A program made the position numbers and the translations under genes. Below the pieces are notes generated by a model that saw only the letters and a program-made list of their open reading frames with translations, made no database searches and was not told the DNA's origin. A DNA stretch of 64,000 nt, taken from NCBI GenBank assembly GCA_947184155.2, contig CAMXCT020000369.1, forward strand, positions 1 to 64,000, written 5' to 3'. Origin of the DNA: Cladocopium goreaui. Lineage: Eukaryota > Sar > Dinophyceae > Suessiales > Symbiodiniaceae. Positions 1 through 9,580 of the stretch are shown piece after piece (position 1 is the stretch's first letter; the number at the start of each line of letters is the position of its first letter).

Positions 1-804
1 CCACGGGTCCGCTTGCGCGTCAAGGAGCAGCTGTACATTAGTCCTGTGTCGATGAAGGACAGCAAGAAAAAGGGGGGGGAGCGCTCCCTTCACAGGCATC
101 ACCGAGGCACCAGCTTCAAGCAAAATTTGTACATGCTGCGAGCTGCCCAACTCAACTGCTAACTCCAACATGGTGATAGGTTTTGTTTTGGGCGGGATGA
201 TGTTGGGGTCAGCATGGGCTTGTAGCAGTAGGTAGGTTAATGTGGCTCCATGTCGAGGGAAACAGTGGCCAGCTGCAATCTGGAAAGCGTATGGATCAGC
301 AGAATGGTCTCGAAGGATAGCTGAAGCTACTAATGTACTGACATGCCCTTCCTCGGTAGCCATGGCCATCAGGCCTACGCCTTTACCTAGCTGATAGCTG
401 ACATCAATTACATCTTTGTGACAAATGGCAGCGAGAAGATCTCGGTATTGCTGTGCTGACGGGGCTTGTAACGACTGCACTATATAGCAGAATGTTGCCT
501 CATTTGCATCTGTGTCGAACTGAACAGCCCTCAAAGGCGGTTGGATTACTGACGAGCTGGCTGCGTATAGGACCACTTGAAAAGGTGAGCCCAACTTGAG
601 CACCTTAGCCGTCTGTTTAATAATGTCCCATCCGAGGGTTATCCGGTCCAAGACGTCCATCGCCAGGGCTGTTTCACCACGGATTCCATGGCTGACACGG
701 AGTCGCATGCTTGCCTCTGGGAATAAGTAATCAGAGGCAACCCTGACAGTCCTTAGCCAGAGAGGCCTCGCCGTTATATTTGCAACCACAGAACTCAAAG
801 ATGC
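1..804 (-). CDS. Ankyrin-repeat protein, internal exon (C-terminus beyond window)
   Basis: The minus strand is open from about 804 to base 1 and runs off the window edge. The C-terminal half reads as ankyrin repeats: helix-turn-helix units containing TYLLLQAHADPN, LAVELGSSQHVQILLEAGAS and LAVLHRHRTNVQLLLDAQADP. The N-terminal stretch after a Met at 708 (MRLRVSHGIRGETALAMDVL) has the length and strand pattern of a small ubiquitin-like cap, as in many protist ankyrin proteins, but this is inference. The frame stays open upstream of that Met to an in-frame TAG overlapping a cctag/G acceptor at 805, so this is probably an internal exon and the real start lies further right. Ankyrin repeats mediate protein binding; the partner is unknown. 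It is the leftmost member of the minus-strand cluster. Confidence 0.72.
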
Positions 805-1327
805 CTAGGTAGGATGCAGAGTGGTGTATAAGGACCTGCAAACAGATTAGTAGTATGTCAGAGCCTCTAAATTGGAGCCGAGATTGCTGAGCAGATCACG
901 AGAGAACAATTCTCAAGAGCTTTGCAAACTAATGCAACGAAATAGATAAGAATGATCAGTCAGAAGCAAACGGCATGTGCTGTATGGCATATCTAGGGTC
1001 CCAGAGGTCTACCAATCGATCTAGTTGGTATGTGACCAGGCTTATATCAGGAAGGCCTCGGTAAGGATCAGCAGTCCGATGCTACTATTTGAACTAGGAA
1101 TGCTACGGGCCTGCTAGTAAAGCAGTGTGGCAAGAGGTACCATGCAAATAAACAAACAAACAAAAACTCATCAGCTCAACTTCAAGAATTTCGTTCATAA
1201 AATTAGCAACTAATGCACTTGCCATCTTTTCATGTCCAGCATCCTCAGGGTGAGGAAAGAGCCGCAGTCTTCGCTGCAGTTCCTTCGGACTGTAGTCAGC
1301 ATGCAGATGTCAAAAGGCTAATATCAC
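805..1327. other. Non-coding gap: intron or intergenic DNA
   Basis: I see no sustained open frame and no strong repeat here. Short AAAC runs lie near 1150. It probably holds intron and 5' sequence of the ankyrin gene and the 3' flank of the next gene. Confidence 0.4.
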
Positions 1328-2491
1328 TCAGGTTTGACTTCCCTCTGTAGCTGGATCTGTGCACGATTCTGTCGGTGCAGCTGAGGCAGCTTGAACCAAT
1401 TCTTCCTCTCTAGCCGTGGCTTGTTCCTGCTCGATCTGTACCAAGTTGCCCACGACTTCTTCCATTTGGGTGGCTGCTTCCACTACGAGGGATACTAGAG
1501 TGCGTGCATACGCCAGCTGTTTAGTGGCCCGAGCACGGCCCTCTGTTGCCGGTCCAAGCGGCGGTACCTCACCATGCCGCCACAGTGCGACTTTGCTTGT
1601 TGTGTGTCTTGGCATGGAGGGTGATTGCGGCTCCGATCGTCCAGCAAAAGTCGCATTGAGTTTCTGCAAGTCACGTTCACTGTAGTTCCCAGTCGGGTCG
1701 AGCTGCTGGGTACTGGTCTGACCCATGGGGTCCGTGTACTTCCTCTTGCCATACATGTTCTCGTCTCTTTGCGGCATAACCTTTATGGCACTTTTGTGTT
1801 CAAAGCCAGTCTTGAAAGTTTCATGAGTTGCTGAACTACAGCGGGATTTGCTGTTCAGGGCGATAATTTTGTCCATCACCTTGCCTGAACTATTGGTCAT
1901 TTCTGTGAAAGGCCAGCAGGGCGTGCGATTCGCCAGGATGTTGTGGTCATGCATTCTGTCAACATAGAAATGATTCAGTTTCTCATTGTGTCGGTGGTTC
2001 GTGATGACAGCAAATCGTCTGGGACTAACCCAGATCCATAGATCCTCCTGAAAGGACTCTGTGGCGTAGAAGGGCCAAATCTGCCGGCCACTCATTTCTA
2101 CAAACCAGAAGTTGGTATAGACGTCATCACTGTCTTCGGTATCTAGATGACAAAAATCATGTGACAGCTTTGCGGAACTGGACCCTGGATAGGTCCAGTC
2201 TAGTGGGCTCTTCATGTCATCATTGAGAATAATGTTCCAACATTCTCCATTGATGCACATTCTATATTCGTAGAAGGACCATGCATGGAACTGCTTGGCA
2301 TGCTCATAGCAGCCCTGTTGCCGATAGACCTGGATGCTGTCGTATTCCATGATGTAGGTCTCTTGGTATTCAGGTCTCTGGTGTGCACTGTGAGTCTCAG
2401 TCTCATTACTGTCTCCAGCTGGGCTCGCTTGGTCAGGTCCAGTCGGTGGGCCTGCTTTTAGCGTGACCTTATCACCAATCCACTGCGCCAT
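1328..2491 (-). CDS. Unrecognised 387-aa protein, divergent member of the RRFA/NIL..NR family
   Basis: This is a single open frame of 387 codons starting at an ATG in gcATGgc context. I do not recognise a named domain. It shares a module with the two tandem paralogues at 5.1 and 6.7 kb: an NGE-WNI motif (INGECWNIIL), a Phe/Trp-rich stretch, then SPRRFAVI about 30 residues before HDHNILANR; the paralogues have LNGEKWNILW, NSRRFAIV and MHAYNILGNR. Order and spacing match, so common ancestry is likely. The C-terminal 80 residues are Ala/Glu/Gln-rich and probably helical. The middle is hydrophilic, basic and Ser/Thr-rich. There is no signal peptide or membrane segment. A hairpin at 2714-2742 lies about 220 nt upstream of the ATG. 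Confidence 0.6.
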   Translation of the reverse strand: MAQWIGDKVTLKAGPPTGPDQASPAGDSNETETHSAHQRPEYQETYIMEYDSIQVYRQQGCYEHAKQFHAWSFYEYRMCINGECWNIILNDDMKSPLDWTYPGSSSAKLSHDFCHLDTEDSDDVYTNFWFVEMSGRQIWPFYATESFQEDLWIWVSPRRFAVITNHRHNEKLNHFYVDRMHDHNILANRTPCWPFTEMTNSSGKVMDKIIALNSKSRCSSATHETFKTGFEHKSAIKVMPQRDENMYGKRKYTDPMGQTSTQQLDPTGNYSERDLQKLNATFAGRSEPQSPSMPRHTTSKVALWRHGEVPPLGPATEGRARATKQLAYARTLVSLVVEAATQMEEVVGNLVQIEQEQATAREEELVQAASAAPTESCTDPATEGSQT

Positions 2492-2984
2492 GCCTGCTCA
2501 CCAGGGTTGGCAAGGATATGGCAAGAGCAGGAACGGCGGGTAGGAGAAGAAAGGAGAGGAAGCAATCAAGGACGAGTGAGAGTGACAGACCAGTAAGGAC
2601 ACACGAGGGACCAACAATGAAGGACAGCAGCAGAGATAACAAACAAAAGGGGGCAGTCAGAGAGAGAGGAAGAGAGGAAGGCAAAGGAGGGGAGGCAGAA
2701 AAAAGAGTGGGTACTCCCCTGACACGTCCTTGGTCAGAGGAGTGGGAGCCCTGAAGGTGGGACGGTGATTTGAGCCACAGGTGCGCGATAAGGTACGCTA
2801 AACAAAAAAGTGCCATATTCGGATTGTAAACATGGATCGAGGTGGGCACATGTACATGAATGCATATGCTGATCATGGACGCTGCCATGGCGGAAACAAA
2901 GCTCTCTTTTGCCAGACTTTCTGAATTGGCGAGAGCATACCGAAGGATGCTAAGTATAGTACCTATGTCGCGCCAGCTGATTCA
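2492..2984. other. Intergenic, purine-rich on plus strand
   Basis: From about 2540 to 2760 the plus strand is strongly A/G-rich (aggagaagg-like runs), giving a pyrimidine-rich minus strand that could be an intron tract in front of the 2491 gene. It holds the hairpin at 2714-2742. I see no gene. Confidence 0.4.
2714..2742 (-). promoter_or_regulatory. Invariant-loop hairpin, copy 1
   Basis: On the minus strand the arms are CTCCTCTGAC and GTCAGGGGAG around the 9-nt loop CAAGGACGT: ten pairs, one of them T-G. It lies about 220 nt upstream of the ATG at 2491. The same loop recurs in five other hairpins with differently paired stems. The role is unknown; position suggests a 5' element of the minus-strand genes. 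Confidence 0.6.
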
Positions 2985-3380
2985 TCAAAAAGAGACTAAA
3001 TAGTGAGCAAGTTCTGTGTAACTATGTTGTACAACAGCTGTGGCTATGTACATTGTGGATGAATCTGTGAAGCCTATTCCTTCACATGACAGCTGTTCGA
3101 GCAGACCATCATCAAGGCGGTCTACCGTCTCTTCCTTGATCGAAAATACGCAAGGAGTCCGATGCATGAGCCCATTGGATATGAGGAGATAGTCTTGTAT
3201 TTGCTGCTCTTCGATTCGGATTACTGCATGTGTAGCAGCGTGTGCGATCCAAGTTTCAGCATCAGGCATTCGTAGGTGCAAAATTAGCAGTTCAATGTTG
3301 TCTCCTATCACTGCAGATGGTGGTCTTGCCTCGAGCGAGATTGCTCCTATAACTCCATCCACAACGTCTAGGTGCTTCAT
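2985..3380 (-). CDS. Unrecognised 131-aa protein
   Basis: This open frame of 131 codons lies on the minus strand between the 387-aa and 249-aa genes and is co-oriented with both. I recognise no family. The sequence is mixed alpha/beta in character, with acidic clusters (IRIEEQQIQDY, IKEETVDRLDDGLLEQL) and no signal peptide or membrane helix. It could be the last exon of a larger gene. The invariant-loop hairpin that precedes most neighbours is absent upstream of its ATG, which also fits an internal or terminal exon. Coding status is supported by its composition and setting only. Confidence 0.42.
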   Translation of the reverse strand: MKHLDVVDGVIGAISLEARPPSAVIGDNIELLILHLRMPDAETWIAHAATHAVIRIEEQQIQDYLLISNGLMHRTPCVFSIKEETVDRLDDGLLEQLSCEGIGFTDSSTMYIATAVVQHSYTELAHYLVSF

Positions 3381-3623
3381 TTCGTCACCATGGCAGTTCT
3401 GTATGCGTTATGTGGCAAGGTCTCCATGTCTAGCATACTTGCTTGGAAACGTCTAGTGATCCCCTCAGCTACATACTAAGTGGTATTCGTTGATTTGTGT
3501 CATGGGGTATCAATTCTTGAGCAAACGATGGCACGCATAAGTGTTGGGTGGAACATACAACAGGCAAAAATAAACCAATTGGTATATGCCGCGGCTCTAC
3601 AGTACCATCCATTTCACTTTTTG

Positions 3624-4370
3624 TTATAGGAGGACAATCTCCGGCGCACTCAACTCTCTGTCAGGACTGCGGTTGGCCGCAGTGGGCGGGTCCTGCACGA
3701 GAAGACTAAATCTTATGATGGGAGCCATCATTCTGGCCACTTCCGCGAGGAGCGTGTTAGGTTGGAGTCGTTGCATGGTTGAATTAGTTCCAGCAGCTGT
3801 GGTGGTCCAGATGCGGAGGTTCGGTGGTACCCCTGACCGTAATAGCATGAAAGCAACTTCCACTACTGTATCAACTGCTTGCCGCATGGTTCGACGGTCC
3901 AGAAATCCGCCTAGGGTAGCAGTGATATGTATTGTCTGAATACTTAACCGAAAGGGTCGGGCATCTATTGGCACCGGGGCAAGTCCCGCCTGATCGGTCA
4001 TGCCTCCATCAGCAGCTGGGACTAAGTATAGGTGGTTGACCCACACACCTCGTGTAGACGGGCGACTAAAACCTGCCACACGGACTATGTCCTCGTACGA
4101 TGCTGCGAGTGCTGTCAAGAGATGCTGTGTGATGCGCTGCCCATCCACTTCAACTTGTTGGAGGTCAGCTTCCAGAGTGCTATATATCAACTGCTGGCCA
4201 TGTGCTTCCTCTGGAAAAAAGGTGACACATCCACTCTGCACTAGCCGTACTGTCCGCCTGAGGTCTCGTACAGCCACCATAAGGTCTTGCGCTGCTTCCA
4301 AGCTATACAGGATCATCTTTACTGGCATAGGGAACTGGTGTTCTTCTCCACGGAGTCGCACGTACTCCAT
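3624..4370 (-). CDS. Unrecognised 249-aa protein
   Basis: The frame is open from 4406, but I prefer the ATG at 4370 (gcc-ATG-gag) because it matches the gcc-ATG context of the paralogous genes at 5950 and 7494, and because the sequence upstream is the shared 5' region of the tandem duplication. The protein begins MEYVRLRGEEHQFPMPVKM, is rich in Leu, Val and Arg, and has regular amphipathic stretches such as DLRRTVRLVQSG and MRQAVDTVVEVAFMLLRSG. No domain is recognised. The 5' flank, including the hairpin at 4487-4509, is nearly identical to that of the two RRFA-family genes although the coding sequences differ, so one 5' module appears to serve unrelated coding regions. Confidence 0.55.
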   Translation of the reverse strand: MEYVRLRGEEHQFPMPVKMILYSLEAAQDLMVAVRDLRRTVRLVQSGCVTFFPEEAHGQQLIYSTLEADLQQVEVDGQRITQHLLTALAASYEDIVRVAGFSRPSTRGVWVNHLYLVPAADGGMTDQAGLAPVPIDARPFRLSIQTIHITATLGGFLDRRTMRQAVDTVVEVAFMLLRSGVPPNLRIWTTTAAGTNSTMQRLQPNTLLAEVARMMAPIIRFSLLVQDPPTAANRSPDRELSAPEIVLL

Positions 4371-4486
4371 GGCAGTACGGGTAGAGAGAGTGGAGACCCA
4401 CAACACACAAATATTATTGTTTAGCAGGTATCGTGAGAGTGACAGTGAGATGGCAGTTGATTGATGTTGTTGTCAGTCAGTCGCAA

Positions 4487-4509
4487 TCCCGACACGTCCT
4501 TGGTCGGAA
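4487..4509 (-). promoter_or_regulatory. Invariant-loop hairpin, copy 2
   Basis: On the minus strand the five-base arms are CCGAC and GTCGG around the loop CAAGGACGT, extended by a T-G pair. It lies about 120 nt upstream of the ATG at 4370. It is a segmental duplicate of copies 3 and 4. Confidence 0.55.
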
Positions 4510-5140
4510 AAGCAACATGACCTACATGGTAGCTTTATTTCCGGTAGGTATGTTGAATATTGAATCATGTCGGTCATGCCGCTGGGAGGACTAACTCTGT
4601 AGGGTAGCTTTAGCCATTCGGATGGTGAAGTATTAATTATGAGTATATCCCGTTATTACTGAAGTAAACCCCACCTAGTCTTCACTCCTTTTTGACTTGT
4701 GAAAGAGCCCTGGACAGCTAGCAAGTAACAAAGTGTGCACAAGTTAATATCACTGAACAAGGATAGGCGAGTTTAATGCGGGTTAGGGTTCTTCCATGAG
4801 CCCTTCGTGAACATTCATTAGATGCACATACACAGGACTGTCATATAACCCGCTAGTAGGTGTGCAGGGGATATTGCTTATTAAACATACCAGCTTAGGT
4901 GAACTGAGGAGCCTGTGAGCAAACAAACGCGCATGTTCCCAATGCAGTCACCATGCGCAAATAAACCATCAAAAATCACCAGAATGAAAGTGCCCCTACA
5001 GGGTGAGCATGTGGTGCAGTTCCCTTAAAGGTTATTTGCATGATCAGGGAGAAAAACCACAGGAAAAGCTGACCACTGAGTTCTTTTTTTGGCTTTGCTA
5101 GCGATCAAATTCACCGATCTTCTGCTAACAGCATCGGGCC

Positions 5141-5950
5141 TCACAGGTCGGTGAAGATGGTTGCATAAGCTTCACTGAGGGCATACCAATTTTGCTGCAG
5201 TCGGTACAGTGCTCGGTTGGCTTCTTGGACAAGGTTATTATGTTGCATTTGCAGCACGTGTATACCTTCACTGAGTTGAAAGATCCTATCCGCTTCATCT
5301 TCATGATCAGGAAACTGGCCTGCTATCGCAGCTTGGCACTCTTGCGAGAGCCGAAAATCAAAGCACGGACGATCATCTTCATGGACAGCAGTGTTGATTC
5401 GTGATTGCTCACTCAGTGCAATTCCTTCCGGGGTTGGCTGCAGTGTTTCGATGCGATTGCCTAGGATATTGTAGGCATGCATAATTTCTGCAATAATAGC
5501 ACATTGTTGGGCATTCTTTGCAACTATTGCGAAGCGTCTGGAGTTGGCCCAGCATGCATATCCGGTGTGTCGCACCTCTGCAGCGAAGGGATAGAAACCA
5601 CCGTATCCCGCGATATTCAACCAAGCCTGCAGGTAAACCTCATCACAATCTCGAGGAATGACCTTATGGAACCCATGGGGCAGTGTGGCCCCCATCACTA
5701 CTATTGTTGCCTCCGGAAGCCATGACTCATCTTCAGCCCATAGGATGTTCCATTTTTCACCATTGAGCCATGTGCATACTTCCATTAAGTTAAATGCTCT
5801 ACACTCTATGTTGACATTGTGACATAGCCTATGGATAGGATACTTGCCGCGGTGTAGATTTGTCAGCATATTTGGAGTGCTCTGAATAGTTTCGACAGTG
5901 TAACCTTTCCAGTGGTAGTTCTGCAGAAATGTCATGAGCGCGGTCGACAT
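5141..5950 (-). CDS. RRFA/NIL..NR family protein, tandem copy A
   Basis: The open frame extends upstream to 6109, but the part before 5950 runs through the hairpin and the shared 5' flank, so I choose the ATG at 5950, conserved with copy B (both gcc-ATG-TC). The product is about 269 residues. It contains LNGEKWNILWAEDESWLPE, a Tyr/Phe-rich middle, NSRRFAIVAKN and MHAYNILGNRIETLQP, then a C-terminal heptad-like helix (FQLSEGIHVLQMQHNNLVQE). I know no named family with this set. It is about 95 percent identical by eye to the copy at 6685-7494 and more distantly related to the 387-aa protein at 1328. No signal peptide or membrane segment is seen. Confidence 0.65.
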   Translation of the reverse strand: MSTALMTFLQNYHWKGYTVETIQSTPNMLTNLHRGKYPIHRLCHNVNIECRAFNLMEVCTWLNGEKWNILWAEDESWLPEATIVVMGATLPHGFHKVIPRDCDEVYLQAWLNIAGYGGFYPFAAEVRHTGYACWANSRRFAIVAKNAQQCAIIAEIMHAYNILGNRIETLQPTPEGIALSEQSRINTAVHEDDRPCFDFRLSQECQAAIAGQFPDHEDEADRIFQLSEGIHVLQMQHNNLVQEANRALYRLQQNWYALSEAYATIFTDL

Positions 5951-6043
5951 GGCTACGAGAGTGGGAGTTTGCCAGGTCTTGCAATAGTCGTGAGAGTAAG
6001 GGTGAGATAGCAGTTGATTGATGTTGTTGTCAGTCAGTTGCAA

Positions 6044-6066
6044 TCCCGACACGTCCTTGGTCGGAA
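6044..6066 (-). promoter_or_regulatory. Invariant-loop hairpin, copy 3
   Basis: The stem and loop are the same as in copy 2 (CCGAC, CAAGGACGT, GTCGG on the minus strand). It lies about 96 nt upstream of the ATG at 5950. Confidence 0.55.
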
Positions 6067-6684
6067 AGGCAACGTGACCTACATGTGTTGCTTTGTTCCT
6101 GGCAGGCATGTTAACTATTGAATCATGTCGGTCATGCCTCTGGGAGGACTATCTCTCTATGGTATCTCAGCCATTCAGATGGTGAAATATTAATTGTGCA
6201 TGTATCCCGTTATCACTGAAGTAAACCCCATCTAGTCTTCACTCTTTTTGACTTGTGGAAAAGCCTAGGACAGCAAGCACGTAATCAGCTGTGCACGAGT
6301 TAATATCACTGAACAAGGATAGACAAGTTAAATGCGGGTTGGGGTCCATCCTTGAGCCCTTCGTGAACATTCATGATATATGCACAAACACAGGGTTGTA
6401 ATATAGCCTGCTAGTAGGTGTGTAGGGGCTGTCGCTCTGTTAACATACCATCTTGGGAGGGGGGAAGAACCTGTGATCAGACACTCGCACATGTTCACAA
6501 TGCAGTCACCACCAAAATCATCACAAGGATGAAAGTGCCCCTACAAAGTGAGCATGTGGTGCAGTTCCCTTAAAGATTATCTGCGTGATCAGCGAGAAAA
6601 ACCACAGGAAGGGCTGACCACTGAGTTCCTCTTTTGGATTCGCTGGCGATCAACTTCACAAGACTTCTGCTAAATCATTGGGCC

Positions 6685-7494
6685 TCAAAGGTCTGTGAAG
6701 ATGGTTGCATAAGCTTCGCTGAGGGCATACCAATTTTGCTGTAATCGGTAGAGTGCTCGGTTAGCTTCTTGGACAAGGTTATTATGTTGCATTTGCAGCA
6801 CTTGTATACCTTCACTGAGTTGGAAGATCCTATCCGCTTCATCTGCATGAGTAGGAAACTGGCCTGCTATCGCAGCTTGGCACTCTTGCGAGAGCCGGAA
6901 ATCAAAGCACGGTCGGTCATCTTCATGGACAGCACTGTTGATTCGTGATTGCTCACTAAGTGCAATTCCTTCTAGGGTTGGCTGCAGCGTTTCAATGCGA
7001 TTACCTAAGATATTATAAGCATGCATAATTTCTGCAATGATGGCACATTGTTGGGCATTCTTTGCAACAATTGCAAAGCGTCTGGAGTTTGCCCAGCATG
7101 CATATCCGTTGTGTCGCACCTCTGCAGCGAAGGGATAGAAGCCACCATATCCTGTGATATTCAACCAAGCCTGCAGGTAAACCTCGTCACACTCTCGAGG
7201 GATGACCTTATGGAATCCATGTGGCAATGTAGCCCCCATCATTACTGTCGTCACCTCCGGAAGCCATGACTCATCTTCAGCCCATAGGATGTTCCACTTT
7301 TCGCCATTGAGCCATGTGCATACTTCCATCAGGTTAAATGCTCTACATTCTATGTTGAGATTGTGACATAGTCTATGGATAGGATACTTGCCGCGATGTA
7401 GATTTGTCAGCATATTTGGAGTGCTCTGAATGGTTTCGACGGTATAACCTTTCCAGTGGTAGTTCCTCAGAAATGTCATGAGCGCGGTCGACAT
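6685..7494 (-). CDS. RRFA/NIL..NR family protein, tandem copy B
   Basis: This is the second tandem copy, about 269 residues from the ATG at 7494; the frame is open to 7644 but the upstream part is not conserved with copy A. Differences from copy A are scattered and mostly conservative (for example AFNLMEVCTWLNGEKWNILW is unchanged, and VEDAT-type positions vary), and the frame is intact in both, which suggests that both are or were recently under selection. Domain content and the C-terminal helix are as in copy A. Function is unknown. Confidence 0.65.
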   Translation of the reverse strand: MSTALMTFLRNYHWKGYTVETIQSTPNMLTNLHRGKYPIHRLCHNLNIECRAFNLMEVCTWLNGEKWNILWAEDESWLPEVTTVMMGATLPHGFHKVIPRECDEVYLQAWLNITGYGGFYPFAAEVRHNGYACWANSRRFAIVAKNAQQCAIIAEIMHAYNILGNRIETLQPTLEGIALSEQSRINSAVHEDDRPCFDFRLSQECQAAIAGQFPTHADEADRIFQLSEGIQVLQMQHNNLVQEANRALYRLQQNWYALSEAYATIFTDL

Positions 7495-7525
7495 GGCTAT
7501 GGGGTGGAGCGTCTGCCAGGTGCAG

Positions 7526-7548
7526 TCCCGACACGTCTTTGGTCGGAA
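7526..7548 (-). promoter_or_regulatory. Invariant-loop hairpin, copy 4
   Basis: The arms are CCGAC and GTCGG around CAAAGACGT (one loop base differs from copy 3) on the minus strand, about 34 nt from the ATG at 7494. Confidence 0.55.
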
Positions 7549-7960
7549 AAGCACCGTGGCTTGGCAACTGAGGAAAAAATATACTATGCATGTCAGTGTC
7601 TGACAACAAGGTAGCAACATTGGAGGTAGCAATCTTTTGGTCAACTTGTATTGTCTGACTTATGTCTGAGCCAACAGACTACATGTACTGGCAAGGTGTT
7701 GTGGAAATCGTTACCATGTATCAAATTCTAGTAGCTGCCGGCATGGAAAGCTTTACTGTAACATGTCACTCAAGCTGAATACACTCGTGTTCTTGTTTTC
7801 TCGATAGCCGAACAAAATTGCTCCATACGTGGATTCACTACATTGGGGCTGGCCAGTCACTCATAGCTCAGGCAAGGTGTATAACAGGAAGTTTAGAGGC
7901 ACATCGTCATCTTGCTTCTTTGGTAGTGCTGGAATCTCCCAGACTTTGGTATTGCCATTG

Positions 7961-8344
7961 CTAAGGTGAGGGCGGGAAGCAGTTCTCCCGCACATCATGT
8001 AGTTCTTCGCCTACATCTGAACTGAACTCAATACCATCGGGGTACACCACTGGGACTAACAGTTCGTTTTGAGCGTATTCCATTTCACGTACGATGTGGA
8101 CTTTGTAGTCAGCGATCATGTGAAGTAAAGTGACTAACGCTTGAATGTTCTCGTCAAGCTTTTCTGGCATTGGTATGTCAACCCAGAATACTTCCCTGGC
8201 CTGTTGCTTCGCCTTGAGCAAATGGTAGTGAGCAGACTGCAAATTGTCCAATAAGGTACAGCAAGCTGTGTATTTATCAATGACGCGTTTAATATGTAGA
8301 AGTCGTTCATCACAGCTTGTTGCATCCGATGTAGCATACGCCAT
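7961..8344 (-). CDS. Unrecognised 127-aa helical protein
   Basis: I chose the ATG at 8344 (gccATGgcg) over the one nine bases upstream because of its context. The product is almost all helical in character: DERLLHIKRVIDKYTACCTL, LQSAHYHLLKAKQQAREVFW, then ALVTLLHMIADYKVHIVREM. It ends in an acidic tail. It resembles the C-terminal helical tails of the neighbouring RRFA genes in style but not clearly in sequence. No domain is recognised and no membrane segment is seen. The hairpin at 8471-8501 lies about 136 nt upstream. Confidence 0.5.
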   Translation of the reverse strand: MAYATSDATSCDERLLHIKRVIDKYTACCTLLDNLQSAHYHLLKAKQQAREVFWVDIPMPEKLDENIQALVTLLHMIADYKVHIVREMEYAQNELLVPVVYPDGIEFSSDVGEELHDVRENCFPPSP

Positions 8345-8470
8345 GGCGGGCAATCCGGCAACTGAAATTGTGTAATCTCTTGTTAATTCAATATATTAGC
8401 ACAGTTCACGTGGGGGAGGACAGTAAGACTTTTGAATTTCGAAGTACTGGAGTCCAGTGACTGTTTATGT

Positions 8471-8505
8471 GAGGGACCCCTGTCACGTCCTTGGACAGAG
8501 GTACC
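8471..8505 (-). promoter_or_regulatory. Invariant-loop hairpin, copy 5
   Basis: On the minus strand CTGTC and GACAG flank CAAGGACGT, extended outward by a T-G pair and by CC/GG and A-T pairs. The stem differs from copies 1-4 at paired positions, whereas the loop is unchanged. It lies upstream of the gene ending at 8344. Confidence 0.6.
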
Positions 8506-9051
8506 CTGCGCAAGCCTAGAAAATGAAAAAGAAACAAACTTATGATAGTCCATTGCATAGTTAAGGAGGAAGTTACCCTAAGGACGATTATTGGGAATCC
8601 AGCAAAAAATCATGAGGTAGACGGAAATTTCATAAACATGGTCAGTTGCTGTGTACTACCGCTACTGAGGAGCCAAACAGTGGAATATGCATAGAAGCCT
8701 CGACATTCGGCACAACCGATCAACTACGTAGTCGAAGTGTGGCTCCTGACAAACTAAAAAGGGGAGCACAGACGTAGATAAGACAGGCACAAAAGAAAAA
8801 CCAGATAGAGAGACACAACAGGAGGGAGGTCACTATATTGAGTGCCAGGTAGAAAATCGCTAACTAGTTTGGAAGCCAGAGGGAAAGAGGAGTAGTGCTC
8901 AACTGGCAAGAAAAAGCCAATCAGTGGACCAATCATTTTGTCTTCCGCACTGATGACTCTTTTGTGGCACAAACACGATAGTCAATAAGACGTCGGCTCA
9001 TTCATCCAACTTCCGCTTCATAGAACTCCAACTTTGTTGCCCGCCGTGCTT
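8506..9051. other. Intergenic DNA
   Basis: I find no gene I can support. Short open frames are hydrophobic low-complexity translations. No repeats stand out. Confidence 0.35.
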
Positions 9052-9399
9052 TTATTGCCACCGACTTGCCTCCCATCTCTGAAAGATTTTTGCTCGATCA
9101 ATGGCAGTCAAATTTTTCCGGTCAGCCCGCTCTTCACACGTTTCTCGTGTTGAGACTACGTGATTTCTTTCTTCGTTTGCCAGGAGCACTAGTGCTTGAT
9201 CGAGCGCTCTTAAGGCCAATCTCAGTTGATTGATAGCACTTTCAGTACCCACACCGGCTAGGCTTGCATTGTCAGTTGCCTTCGCCAGATCTTTTCGTAA
9301 CTGAGTGACTTGATGGAATAACAGGTTCGCTGAGCATGGCAGTGGTGTTTGTCTAGGTCTCTCGCTCTCCATACCCATTGGCAGAGATAAGAAATACAA
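9052..9399 (-). CDS. Unrecognised 115-aa coiled-coil-like protein
   Basis: This small open frame of 115 codons begins MYFLSLPMGMESERP; Met8 or Met10 are alternative starts. Residues 30-90 form a Leu/Ala-rich amphipathic helix (LFHQVTQLRKDLAKATDN, INQLRLALRALDQALVLLAN), followed by a charged tail. I recognise no family. It is co-oriented with the cluster. The invariant-loop hairpin is not present upstream. Confidence 0.42.
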   Translation of the reverse strand: MYFLSLPMGMESERPRQTPLPCSANLLFHQVTQLRKDLAKATDNASLAGVGTESAINQLRLALRALDQALVLLANEERNHVVSTRETCEERADRKNLTAIDRAKIFQRWEASRWQ

Positions 9400-9580
9400 A
9401 ATTAACTGCCTGTGAGCAATGAAACGGCTCGTGAGCAGTACGATTTAGAAGATGACAACAAATGGCAAGTTCTACAACATTTAGCAATTTCATTGGACTG
9501 AGGGGCTCGATACGCCTGGCAATGCCGAAAACCGACTACCCTATTGTGTATTATGCAGTCGAGGTACTTAGCACGGGTAT

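Larger units (their letters stand above)
4432..5988 (-). repeat. Tandem segmental duplication, unit 1
   Basis: The unit from about 4432 to 5988 is repeated as about 5989 to 7546. Markers that match at an offset of about 1.55 kb include the block around the hairpin (4487 and 6044), a block near 4780 and 6338, a block near 4985 and 6530, and the whole RRFA-family coding region. Divergence in the non-coding parts is clear but modest, so the duplication is not brand new. Edges are approximate. Confidence 0.8.
5989..7546 (-). repeat. Tandem segmental duplication, unit 2
   Basis: Second unit of the 1.55-kb duplication described at 4432-5988. It carries RRFA-family copy B. It lacks about 60 nt found in unit 1 between the hairpin and the start codon, so its hairpin sits only about 34 nt from the ATG. 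Confidence 0.78.

Noticed and set aside
9400-9580. N-terminal half of the SF1 helicase left of the LINE
   Set aside because: I looked for Walker A/B coding on the plus strand here and saw none, so a simple LINE-into-helicase insertion is not supported.
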